Origin: Bacteroidaceae bacterium HV4-6-C5C
GTDB lineage: Bacteria > Bacteroidota > Bacteroidia > Bacteroidales > Bacteroidaceae
Length of the DNA: 64,000 nucleotides
Direction: 5' to 3'
Assembly (NCBI GenBank): GCA_007896885.1
Contig: VOIU01000002.1
Span: 186,001 to 250,000, forward strand
Shown here: in pieces, positions 26,871 to 35,037 of the stretch
Layout of the letters: each line of letters begins with the position of its first letter
Position numbering within the stretch: the stretch's first letter is position 1
Translations under genes and position numbers: made by a program
Notes under the pieces: model-generated
Database searches by the model: none
What the model saw: the letters and a program-made list of their open reading frames with translations, nothing else
What the model was told of the DNA's origin: nothing

Positions 26871-26910
26871 AAATAAGCCACTTAACTTATATAAGTTAGG
26901 TGGCTTATTT
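26871..26910. terminator. Bidirectional terminator between glyA and the alginate PUL
   Basis: AAATAAGCCACTTAACTT is followed after 4 nt by AAGTTAGGTGGCTTATTT, an 18-bp stem with one G-U type mismatch. The A/T ends provide a short T-tail in both directions, fitting termination of plus-strand glyA and of the minus-strand PUL. Confidence 0.75.
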
Positions 26911-26992
26911 CTCCCCTAGAATGAAGGATGTTCAATATTAAAAGGCAGAAGTATACAAAACATCTTTAAAACCCGGCAAAGTAAAATAAGAA

Positions 26993-27877
26993 TCACAACT
27001 TTTGTATAGAGAAATCTGCAAAACGGATTTCTTCGTCACGTAATTGATTTTGCAAACTCCTCTCCTCGCCCAGATAACGATATATTCCCCATTTAGGACG
27101 AAGCCCAATACAGTCTGTACGCCACATATCCATCTCCATAGGGCTTAATTTCAAAAGTATCTTTTTATCTTTAAGACGTGTAATTACTATCTCATATGAT
27201 CCATGCTCCCCAAAACGGACTTTTTCTTCAACTTCTACCCAGTTTCCTAAAAAATCAGAAAGATCTGTACTTGCCAAAGTACTTGTTCCTTGATAACGAT
27301 TGTTATAACGGACTCTTAACTGCTGTCCGCCTTTACTATTAGAATATGCTGTTAATGTAATGAGTGGAAGATCGACATCCGCCGTATTTGTTGCATTATC
27401 AATCCCCTTCAATTGATGAATATGAGAAAATTTCGTTGTTGTTTGAAATCCTATTGGTAAGCAAAATTTCCAACTAAATATCATTGTCTCTCCCTCTTGA
27501 GCTACAAGGCTTTTCGGAGACTTATTATCCGTTTTTATTTCATTGCGTTGCCGATCTGTGACATCTGCTAATCCACGGTCATCATCAATGTTTGCATGTA
27601 TAAAAAACGCAAATACATCTTTCTTTAATTGACTGTCATACAATTGTTGAATATGTTGAAAATGTTTTGTTATATGCTCACGAGATGAGTCGGGAGTCTC
27701 ATGATTATATCCTGAACGCTCAATCAGCTCGTATGTTCTCTCACTATTGCCATCAGCAATTAGTCTACCATCGACTTGTTGCGGTTTTGGCTGTTCCTTT
27801 CCATCTGTTGTATCGGATATACTATTGGAACAAGCTACAAAAGCAAAAAGAGATAAAAATAAAATTTCTACTTTCAT
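26993..27877 (-). CDS. Lipoprotein with concanavalin-fold polysaccharide lyase features
   Basis: The lipoprotein has 294 residues with lipobox FVAC (Cys16), so it is likely anchored in a membrane or on the surface. No strong family name comes to mind, but motifs appear in the order seen in jelly-roll lyases (PL7, PL13, PL20): RQRNEIKT at 109-116, comparable with the RxELR strand; HIHQLKG at 152-158, comparable with the QIH strand; and RPKWGIYRYLGE at 260-271, comparable with the KAGxYxQ strand. HANIDDDRG at 94-102 resembles the sheet before the first motif. It is the last gene of the alginate PUL, 5 bp after the esterase. I infer lyase activity on alginate or a glucuronan-like uronic acid polymer; the true substrate is untested. 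Confidence 0.65.
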   Translation of the reverse strand: MKVEILFLSLFAFVACSNSISDTTDGKEQPKPQQVDGRLIADGNSERTYELIERSGYNHETPDSSREHITKHFQHIQQLYDSQLKKDVFAFFIHANIDDDRGLADVTDRQRNEIKTDNKSPKSLVAQEGETMIFSWKFCLPIGFQTTTKFSHIHQLKGIDNATNTADVDLPLITLTAYSNSKGGQQLRVRYNNRYQGTSTLASTDLSDFLGNWVEVEEKVRFGEHGSYEIVITRLKDKKILLKLSPMEMDMWRTDCIGLRPKWGIYRYLGEERSLQNQLRDEEIRFADFSIQKL

Positions 27878-27882
27878 TTTAC

Positions 27883-28869
27883 TTATTTAATATAGTGAGT
27901 TAAGAAATCTACAGATTTAAAGAAAATTTCTTCCATTTTATCAGAAGTCTTTGAACTTAGATTATGATCATAGTATTTATATTTCAGCAAATTACAAACT
28001 GCACCTTTCTTTTTCAATGCAGCAGCAAACATCTCACTCTGTTCACACTCCACAGTAACATCACATGATCCACAAACTAACATAGAAACTGGTATATCAT
28101 TTCTAGGTATTAAGTTGACAGGAGATACTTCACGTAATACTTTGGGATCTCTATTACAAAAATATGCAATACGCTGAGGATCTTTCGTCTTCATTGTAAT
28201 CTCGGCTTTTTCCAAATCATAAATACCGGAATACCCCACAAAAGCTTTCGTTCCCGGAATTGTCATAGCTGCTACAGCAGCTAAATGTGCACCAGCCGAA
28301 GTACCTAAAAAACCAAAGCAATTAGGGTTAATATTTAGTTCCTTCGCATGTTCTTGCACATATTTTAAAGCATCACGAATATCTTCGATAGATACCAGGA
28401 CAGTAGCATTGGACTGCGGAGCTAAAGTATATGAAACGCGTATCCCCGTAATACCTTTTTGTTTGGCAAGATATTGCGACAAGGTTTTTGACGAACTATT
28501 GTCACCTCGAGCCCATCCACCTCCATGTATGTAGATCACAAACGGATTCGGGTTACCTGATTCGGCGAAGTCTACTGTAAGTACAAGTTCATAGTCTTTG
28601 TACTTTTTAAAAACAAAATCTTTCGTAAGAATGCCCTTATAATCCTTGCTTTTCAAGAGATCAGGCTGATAAGTATAAGGAAGCATTACATCCGGGATGG
28701 TCTTCACATCAATAAACTTGGCATATTTTTTTGCATATAATAGTGCATAAGTTCCATCCTCATTTCGGGTCATTTTCATACCGTAACGGTTGGATAATTG
28801 AATGTTTGTTTCTTGCGCAAAGCAGAGAAAGGGCAACATGCATAAATAAAAAAACAGTTTTAGTTTCAT
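27883..28869 (-). CDS. Alpha/beta hydrolase, BD-FAE/carboxylesterase-like
   Basis: This secreted enzyme has 328 residues with a signal peptide (1-18, MKLKLFFYLCMLPFLCFA). The oxyanion motif HGGGWARGD is at about 114-122, the nucleophile elbow GTSAGAH near 189-195 (Ser191), the probable acid in CGSCDVTVE and the catalytic His in YYDHNLSS. This is the hormone-sensitive lipase / feruloyl esterase-like group often found in PULs. Its position suggests removal of ester groups (for example O-acetyl groups of bacterial alginate) before lyase action; this is inference. It lies 23 bp after the PL38-like gene. Confidence 0.82.
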   Translation of the reverse strand: MKLKLFFYLCMLPFLCFAQETNIQLSNRYGMKMTRNEDGTYALLYAKKYAKFIDVKTIPDVMLPYTYQPDLLKSKDYKGILTKDFVFKKYKDYELVLTVDFAESGNPNPFVIYIHGGGWARGDNSSSKTLSQYLAKQKGITGIRVSYTLAPQSNATVLVSIEDIRDALKYVQEHAKELNINPNCFGFLGTSAGAHLAAVAAMTIPGTKAFVGYSGIYDLEKAEITMKTKDPQRIAYFCNRDPKVLREVSPVNLIPRNDIPVSMLVCGSCDVTVECEQSEMFAAALKKKGAVCNLLKYKYYDHNLSSKTSDKMEEIFFKSVDFLTHYIK

Positions 28870-28892
28870 GGTATCATTTGATTATAAAAATA

Positions 28893-30095
28893 TTATTTGT
28901 TTTTCAAAACCAGATATAACAACGTTCCTACATCCGATGAACTATATTTCAGTCCGATTTTTTTCGCAGCGTCAATATATTTTTGGTTGCCTAACGATGT
29001 TCCTGCTTCATAAAGAACTATCGCTGCACGAGATTGGTTAAAAGGTTTGATTTGTTCATATTTCCACTCCTTGGGGTTTAAATAATAAGAATATAAATAA
29101 TTCACAGCTTGGGAAATCATTTTTCCATTTGGAGCGGGAGTTTTCCATAAATTAATTCCTATTTGGCTAGCTATTTGATTAGCCTCTGCCAAAGCTTCCA
29201 ATACAAAAGTAGAATAGTGCAAAGAAAGTGTTCTTTTCAATTCTTGCGGCAATGAACCATCCTCTGCTACTTGAGCACCTATTTTGGGCAGGATACTTTG
29301 CTCTGTTACTTCCCGAATCCGATCTATCCGATCTAGATAGGCTAAAACCATTAAATGGATTGTCTCATACCATAAACCATGATTGTTTGTGGCATGGGAT
29401 TCTATTTGTCCTTGCGTACTATTTTCCATCCAATAACAAAATGCGGTAACCCAATCATTTAATTTCTTTTCGTCCGAATCACTCCAGTAAACTGATCCAT
29501 TTATCAATTTGGCAGCACTTAATGCATGGCAAAAGCGGCGGGAATCAATAAACCCAGATCCTCTTATCGTTTTCATACCCGGTACATACTGCGCATAAAC
29601 CATATTAGGATTCATGCCAAGCTTTGGATCAGTAAACCATGTTCTTAAAAAATTAGCACATGCTTTAGCATATATTTCTTTCCCCGTAATATAATAAAGG
29701 ACTCCCAAGCATATAGCTGCGTCTCCCAACTGATTAGCATTCTCACGTTCCGGATATTCGTAGACTTCCGGATTGCGTTTTCCATCCTGCCTAGTATAAG
29801 AAAGTTCCTCATTTTTTGTAGAATCAGGCCACCAGTAAGGAGATAAACTCATATAGTCTCTGGGATCCCTACTTGGAGGTAATATCTTTTTAGTAGTAAC
29901 TGACAAAGGAGACATTTTTACATATTTTTCAGCTATATTTTCAAAAGATTCAATGTATTGGACCACTTGTTTATCATCGTTTTGATAACCTGTTTTCAAT
30001 TGTTCGAGTAGCGTTACATTGAACGGAACCAGTGGGGTTGCCCCTAGTGCTCCCCAAAAGAGACACACAATCCATAAAGCAAAGATTCGTTTCAT
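28893..30095 (-). CDS. Alginate lyase family protein, PL38-like
   Basis: The protein has 400 residues: a signal peptide (1-19), then an alpha/alpha-toroid fold of the alginate_lyase type (PF05426). The conserved N-terminal segment DPRDYMSLSPYWWPD is at 77-91 and the catalytic-type motif NNHGLWY at 237-243 (Asn-His pair with Trp and Tyr). Described gut Bacteroides alginate PULs combine PL6, PL17 and PL38 enzymes, and this protein fits the PL38 slot, where depolymerisation of polymannuronate or glucuronan has been reported. The location is probably periplasmic. An 11-bp hairpin separates it from the SDR gene upstream. Confidence 0.82.
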   Translation of the reverse strand: MKRIFALWIVCLFWGALGATPLVPFNVTLLEQLKTGYQNDDKQVVQYIESFENIAEKYVKMSPLSVTTKKILPPSRDPRDYMSLSPYWWPDSTKNEELSYTRQDGKRNPEVYEYPERENANQLGDAAICLGVLYYITGKEIYAKACANFLRTWFTDPKLGMNPNMVYAQYVPGMKTIRGSGFIDSRRFCHALSAAKLINGSVYWSDSDEKKLNDWVTAFCYWMENSTQGQIESHATNNHGLWYETIHLMVLAYLDRIDRIREVTEQSILPKIGAQVAEDGSLPQELKRTLSLHYSTFVLEALAEANQIASQIGINLWKTPAPNGKMISQAVNYLYSYYLNPKEWKYEQIKPFNQSRAAIVLYEAGTSLGNQKYIDAAKKIGLKYSSSDVGTLLYLVLKNK

Positions 30096-30130
30096 AGCAT
30101 CACCTAATAAAAGATTATATGATATTCCAT

Positions 30131-30164
30131 AGACACGAATTCAGCAAATACTAAATTCGTGTCT
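30131..30164. repeat. Hairpin in the 93-bp spacer of the PUL operon
   Basis: AGACACGAATT at 30131-30141 is perfectly repeated in inverse at 30154-30164. On the transcribed minus strand the T-run comes before the stem, not after, so it is not a terminator. It may be an mRNA processing or stabilising structure between the upstream genes and the PL38-like gene. Confidence 0.6.
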
Positions 30165-30188
30165 AAAAAAATTATTGAGAAGCATCTT

Positions 30189-30941
30189 TTAAGAGAAGAA
30201 GCATCCACCATTAATATCAACGTTTGTACCTGTCAAGTAAGAAGACTCAGAGCAAGCCAAAAAACAAACCAGATTGGCAACTTCTTCAGCCGTTCCTTCG
30301 CGACGCAATGCATATGAACCTTTCATGTGTTCACGATTTTCCGGTGTATTGAAACGATCGTGAAAAGATGTAGCAATAGTACCCGGACAAATAGCATTGC
30401 AACGAATTCCCTTAGGACCCAGTTCTTTTGCCATAGAGCGGGTGAATGTCATTACCGCCCCTTTCGCTGTGGCATACATCGAAGCTCCGTTACCACCGCC
30501 ATCACGGGCAGCTAACGAAGAAAAGTTAACGATTGAGCCTCCTTCCGACATCATTGGAACTACTTCACGAGTACAGAGGAATACGGAACGCATATTGACG
30601 TCCATCAAAAAATCATACCACTCTTCGCTTTGTTCCGTAATTTGCTTACGACCCACAATTCCACCTACTACATTTACTAAAACATCTACTTTATTCCCAA
30701 ATGCCTTATTGCATTCTGCAAATAGACTCTTTACAGCGTCGGCCTTAGTCATATCTCCTTGGACTGCGATTGCCTGGCCACCTGTTTTTTTTATTAACTC
30801 CAACGTATCTTCTGCATCTTCTTTGTTGTCAAAGTAGTTTAAGCAAACTTTAGCACCTTCAGTAGCTAATTTTAAAGATACTGCACGACCAATGTCACGT
30901 GCGCCACCAGTTACGATAGCGACTTTTCCTTCTAATTTCAT
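30189..30941 (-). CDS. SDR family oxidoreductase, probable DEH reductase
   Basis: The classical short-chain dehydrogenase has 250 residues. The nucleotide-binding motif TGGARDIGRA is at 11-20, NVVGG at 90-94, and the catalytic Ser141/142, Tyr156 and Lys160 (NFSSLAA, YATAK) are in place. The C-terminus LTGTNVDINGG is typical. In alginate catabolism the unsaturated monomer, as 4-deoxy-L-erythro-5-hexoseulose uronate (DEH), is reduced to 2-keto-3-deoxygluconate by an SDR, and its place next to the uronate transporter and the KdgF-like gene supports that reaction. Cofactor preference (NADH or NADPH) is not deduced. Cytoplasmic. Confidence 0.85.
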   Translation of the reverse strand: MKLEGKVAIVTGGARDIGRAVSLKLATEGAKVCLNYFDNKEDAEDTLELIKKTGGQAIAVQGDMTKADAVKSLFAECNKAFGNKVDVLVNVVGGIVGRKQITEQSEEWYDFLMDVNMRSVFLCTREVVPMMSEGGSIVNFSSLAARDGGGNGASMYATAKGAVMTFTRSMAKELGPKGIRCNAICPGTIATSFHDRFNTPENREHMKGSYALRREGTAEEVANLVCFLACSESSYLTGTNVDINGGCFFS

Positions 30942-30966
30942 AATTGTTTTGTTTAAAAAAAAGCGG

Positions 30967-32433
30967 TTATTTATTGATTTGTTTAATTTCTCCTACTGTT
31001 AGAAAGATGGAGCATAGTGATAGTGGTACTAAGGCTCCTAATAGACTGAATAATAATATCCAATTAGTGATATAGCTAGCAAAGAGAATAGCCAGAATGG
31101 TACCTAACACAGCTGAAGCTCCTCCTAAACCGGCCAAAGAACCGACTGATTTACCACAATGCAAGTCACTAGGGATAGTTTGCAAATTCGTCATAAAGAA
31201 TTGGAATCCTCCTAATACCAATGCCATAAACAAGATAGCTATTGAAGCTGAAGTAGACATAATAGCCGCTAAAATGGAAGGAATAATTATAATTCCTCCC
31301 ATCAGCATTGCTGCTTTACGGGCATAGTTTACTGTATGTCTTCTGCTTATTAACCAACCTGAATACCAGCCACCGGTAATGCTCCCTACTGCTGCACCGG
31401 CATAGGGTACCCATGCAGAAAATGCCACTTCTTTTATATTTAGATGAAAGACGTCGGCAAGGTAAAGCGGCAAGAATGTTACAAACATCCACCAAATAGG
31501 GTCCAAAAAGAAACGTCCTAAAATAACAGACCAATTCTTTTTTACTCGTAACAATTCCTTCCAGCTTTTACCTTTATCTTCTGTCTTCATATCTTTTTCA
31601 GGCTGACCGTCTAAAATATAAACACGCTCCTTTTCTGTAATCCAAAGATGTTTTTTCGGCCCTTCTTTGTTAATTATCAACCAAGGAATAAGCCAAATAA
31701 GCCCTAATCCACCGACAATAACAAAAGTTAGTTTCCAGCCAAAAGTCATGAAAAGCATTAGAATGACAATAGGAGCAAGAATAGAACCAATAGAAGCTGC
31801 TGCTCCAAATAAGCCTTGGGCAAAAGCTCGTTCTTTTTGAGGGAACCATTCAGCATTACTTTTTGTCGTACCTGGCCAAGGACCGGCTTCTCCTAATCCT
31901 AACATCATTCTAAAGAATGTCAATGAAAGAATCCCTCTAGAGAGAGAAGCAAGCGCATCTGCTGCACCCCAAATCAGAACACTCCAGAAAAAGCCTTTCC
32001 GGCATCCAATTCTATCATACAACTTTCCTGAAACAAGTTGGCTAATGCCGTACGCTATCATAAAAAAAATAGTAATCAAGCCAAGTATATCTTTAGCTTT
32101 TTGGGAAGCATTCGGATCATTCCTGTCTACCAGCCCAAGGTCAATAGCAATGCCTTCACGATGAGTAACGAAAGTAGCTGAGCCTTTCTTTTTTATTTGG
32201 GCATTAACCACCTTGACAGAGTCCTGATCTCCATTAGAAGCCATTAAAACATACTGTTCTCCGATTAATAAGGCATAATTTTCTTTCTCATTCGATACCT
32301 TATTCTCAGATATCAGGTGATAATCGATATTAGCCACCCACATATAGTTTAGCGTACCTCTATCCAGATAGTTGATGATAGTTATCAGCATAATTAATCC
32401 GATCACGACCCATCGTAGTCCTTTTACTTTCAT
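30967..32433 (-). CDS. MFS transporter, hexuronate/ExuT-like, with enlarged first periplasmic loop
   Basis: The transporter has 488 residues. TM1 (about 8-28) ends with the family motif INYLDRGTLNY, and TM2 begins near 115 with LGLITIFFMIAYGISQ, followed by the MFS motif GKLYDRIGCRKG. Between them about 78 residues (35-112) form a hydrophilic insert; in ExuT-type proteins this loop is short. The rest has the usual helices, with a basic central loop (KKNWSVILGR). The likely substrate is DEH or another unsaturated uronate released by the periplasmic lyases. It lies 5 bp from the KdgF-like gene and 25 bp from the SDR gene. Confidence 0.88.
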   Translation of the reverse strand: MKVKGLRWVVIGLIMLITIINYLDRGTLNYMWVANIDYHLISENKVSNEKENYALLIGEQYVLMASNGDQDSVKVVNAQIKKKGSATFVTHREGIAIDLGLVDRNDPNASQKAKDILGLITIFFMIAYGISQLVSGKLYDRIGCRKGFFWSVLIWGAADALASLSRGILSLTFFRMMLGLGEAGPWPGTTKSNAEWFPQKERAFAQGLFGAAASIGSILAPIVILMLFMTFGWKLTFVIVGGLGLIWLIPWLIINKEGPKKHLWITEKERVYILDGQPEKDMKTEDKGKSWKELLRVKKNWSVILGRFFLDPIWWMFVTFLPLYLADVFHLNIKEVAFSAWVPYAGAAVGSITGGWYSGWLISRRHTVNYARKAAMLMGGIIIIPSILAAIMSTSASIAILFMALVLGGFQFFMTNLQTIPSDLHCGKSVGSLAGLGGASAVLGTILAILFASYITNWILLFSLLGALVPLSLCSIFLTVGEIKQINK

Positions 32434-32438
32434 ACTGT

Positions 32439-32783
32439 TTATATATTTAAAAAATCAGCACGTACTGGGCTAAAAGTATCGATTAAAATACCGGCTTCTA
32501 GGCAAAGGCATCCATGCAATTCATCAGGTGCCACATAATAACTATCACCAACGGATATAATTTCTTTCTTATCACCAATGGTTAGTTCAAACTTACCGCT
32601 TACCACATAGGTAGCCTGACTATGATAATGCTCATGCATCACACCTATCGCTCCTTTGTCAAATTTGACTTTTACCATCATCAACTGCCCATCATAAGCC
32701 ATAATCTGACGATTAATGCCAGGAGCTGGATTTTCCCACTTTAAATCTTTCTCAAACAGAAATGTTTCACTACAAGTTTTCAT
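32439..32783 (-). CDS. Cupin, KdgF-like (unsaturated uronate linearisation)
   Basis: The small cupin has 114 residues with metal-ligand pattern HEHYHSQ (His50, His52, Gln56) and His90 in DELHG, which matches the H-x-H-x-x-x-Q...H set of KdgF. KdgF catalyses conversion of 4,5-unsaturated monouronates to the open-chain keto form, feeding the SDR step. The context, next to the transporter and SDR in an alginate PUL, fits this role. No signal peptide, so cytoplasmic. Confidence 0.85.
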   Translation of the reverse strand: MKTCSETFLFEKDLKWENPAPGINRQIMAYDGQLMMVKVKFDKGAIGVMHEHYHSQATYVVSGKFELTIGDKKEIISVGDSYYVAPDELHGCLCLEAGILIDTFSPVRADFLNI

Positions 32784-32822
32784 ATTTTAATAGTTTATTT
32801 ATTTACCATAAATGCCTCGCTT

Positions 32823-35030
32823 TTACTTCATAAAGATTCCACATCTACCATTCCAAGTATAATTGATTCCTTCAATAGATAAGCTATGCGTTTTTTCTTT
32901 ATTATTATCAATGTTGCAGAGACAGAGTAATACGGAATGGCCTCCTTTATATGTTGCCTTGACGGCTGTGTATGAGATAGTGTCTATTACAACTTTTACT
33001 TCTTCACAAGAAGAGGCCAGATTATCGGATGTTTCCCTTACCACATCATAATTTCCATGAGTTTCGATGGAAGTAGCGAACGTATGGTTTTTCTTGTTTT
33101 TTTCCCTTACTAGAATAGCGGTTGCATTCTTCAAGTTATATTTAGGATCATTTGCTCCCAAACGTAGCATCTTCAATTCTGTTTGTGGAGTAGTTGCTGT
33201 ACTAATGGTATAGAAACGATTTCCCTTAAAGAAAGTGAAGCTGGATGTATTGCTGTTACTATTCTGCCCCCAAGCTTCCAGCCATAAATGTTGATAACCA
33301 TTTTGGGAACCAAAAGGTCTTAACTCATTAATGGCTTTAGTATAGGGAAAGTTTAAGGAAACAAAATGACCATTATACCATAATGGATAATCATATTGGT
33401 GTGCGTTTTCTGCATTTGTCTGTAATACATCCAGTATTAATGGGTATTGTAGAAAAGAGGTTGTGACATAAGCCATTGTCCGTTTCATTTCAATTCCATG
33501 ATAGGCATTGGTATCTCTGGCCACTATCACTTGAAAATCATTTTTCATAAAGTCACTATACACGATATCCGAATGATATAGCGAAGATTGCTTTATGTCT
33601 CCATCAAAATTAGAGTTTTCATCTACTACTAAAGTATTATGAGCAATCGTTTGCTTGGCAAAAGATTGGTTTTCCAAAGTATAATGCCCTTCATCCTTTG
33701 CTTCTATATTTAGAAATCGTGATGCTCCATAATCAGGCAAAATTTCGTTTCCATTGTCATAATAAGCTATGGTGAGTTTATCAAAATGTCCGTGACTTAA
33801 ACCATGAGAAGTTGCTTTTAATGTCAAGGCACTGTTTAATTTAGAATCTCTTGAACGAATTACCCCGATGCCGCCTTGCTCTCCTTTTCGCCCGTCATGG
33901 AATATGCCGCTACGGTAAATAATCGGATTAGCCTCTTCTCGTTCAATATCACGGGCCACACGGAAACCGCCGATCGTAGGCAGATAACTTTGTTGATATT
34001 CTTTAGCTACGGATAACAATGATTTATCAGAAGGGTCGGCATTATACAAAATATCAACTGCATACACTAACTCTTGTGCAGAAAGTCCTTTTTCTAAAGC
34101 ATCATTAATATGAAAGAATTCCCCTTGATAAGAAAGTTGTATTAACGTAGCAAGGGCTTTCTTCAAGATATTGTTTCGATATTTGAAGATTTTTAACTCC
34201 GGCATTTTATGCTCAATACATTGCGCAAAGATAACAAATGGCCAAATAGCATATCGTTGATAGTAGGCTCCTTCTGTGAAATAGCCATCGGGGGAAAATA
34301 GATAATCCATTTGACGGATAAAACCTCCTTGTTTGCCAGTTTCATCAGAACCGTAAAGTGCTTTATTTACATAATCGAGGCGGTCCATGGCAAAGCCAAT
34401 CATACCAACGGCAGCCGTAGCCCATGTGGCATGATTATGCATTTTATTGAAAGTTTCATTATTTATATGATTATCTCCCATTCCGTTCATGATAAAATCT
34501 GCCATTGGTATGAACAGATTTTTCTCAATATTTGTGCGTTGCTTGGATGAAAGTGCATTATATATACAATCATAAGCTATTGAAGCATGCACTAACCAGA
34601 CGCTTTCGTTCAGAGTCTGCCAGAACAAGCGCCCCGGAACAGGAGAAAGATGTAGTGGATGAAAGCCCAATGTAGGATATAGTTTAGCATAAGCTTCTAG
34701 CATATCGGCTACGTAAATGGCATATTTTTTGTCACCGGTCAGTTGATATGCTATTCCACAATGAAACATAGCGTAGTAATTAGATTTATGCTGCTCATGC
34801 ACTACTCCACCACCGCCGTCTATCGGAACCGGTACAGAAATGGGAGATTTCAGTGCTGCATCTGCTGCGCCTAATGTTTCTGAGATCGTTCGGTCAAATG
34901 CCGGAACTTTTCCTTTTTCTGCTCTTATTTCATTCACTTCGTCTTGCGTAAAAAGGAATGACGGATGTTGAGCAGATGCAAAGTAGCAGCTTGTTGTAAC
35001 CAAGAATATGCAAATAATAAGTTTTTTCAT
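32823..35030 (-). CDS. PL17 alginate lyase (heparinase II/III family)
   Basis: The enzyme has 735 residues with a signal peptide (1-20). An N-terminal alpha/alpha toroid (about 40-370) holds the catalytic motif NKMHNHATW with Asn199 and His200 and, later, EGAYYQRY with Tyr256/257; these line up with the Asn201, His202 and Tyr258 of Alg17c. The C-terminal beta-sheet domain (heparinase II/III, about 390-700) has SHGHFDKLTIAYYDNG. PL17 enzymes are mainly exolytic and release unsaturated monomers from alginate oligosaccharides. Its neighbour PL6 would produce the oligomers. Probably periplasmic or lipid-anchored; no lipobox is obvious. Confidence 0.93.
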   Translation of the reverse strand: MKKLIICIFLVTTSCYFASAQHPSFLFTQDEVNEIRAEKGKVPAFDRTISETLGAADAALKSPISVPVPIDGGGGVVHEQHKSNYYAMFHCGIAYQLTGDKKYAIYVADMLEAYAKLYPTLGFHPLHLSPVPGRLFWQTLNESVWLVHASIAYDCIYNALSSKQRTNIEKNLFIPMADFIMNGMGDNHINNETFNKMHNHATWATAAVGMIGFAMDRLDYVNKALYGSDETGKQGGFIRQMDYLFSPDGYFTEGAYYQRYAIWPFVIFAQCIEHKMPELKIFKYRNNILKKALATLIQLSYQGEFFHINDALEKGLSAQELVYAVDILYNADPSDKSLLSVAKEYQQSYLPTIGGFRVARDIEREEANPIIYRSGIFHDGRKGEQGGIGVIRSRDSKLNSALTLKATSHGLSHGHFDKLTIAYYDNGNEILPDYGASRFLNIEAKDEGHYTLENQSFAKQTIAHNTLVVDENSNFDGDIKQSSLYHSDIVYSDFMKNDFQVIVARDTNAYHGIEMKRTMAYVTTSFLQYPLILDVLQTNAENAHQYDYPLWYNGHFVSLNFPYTKAINELRPFGSQNGYQHLWLEAWGQNSNSNTSSFTFFKGNRFYTISTATTPQTELKMLRLGANDPKYNLKNATAILVREKNKKNHTFATSIETHGNYDVVRETSDNLASSCEEVKVVIDTISYTAVKATYKGGHSVLLCLCNIDNNKEKTHSLSIEGINYTWNGRCGIFMK

Positions 35031-35037
35031 TTTACAT

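Noticed and set aside
30131..30171. Hairpin 30131-30164 as a terminator
   Set aside because: The A-run is on the plus strand after the stem, so the T-run on the transcribed strand comes first; no terminator geometry in either direction for existing genes.
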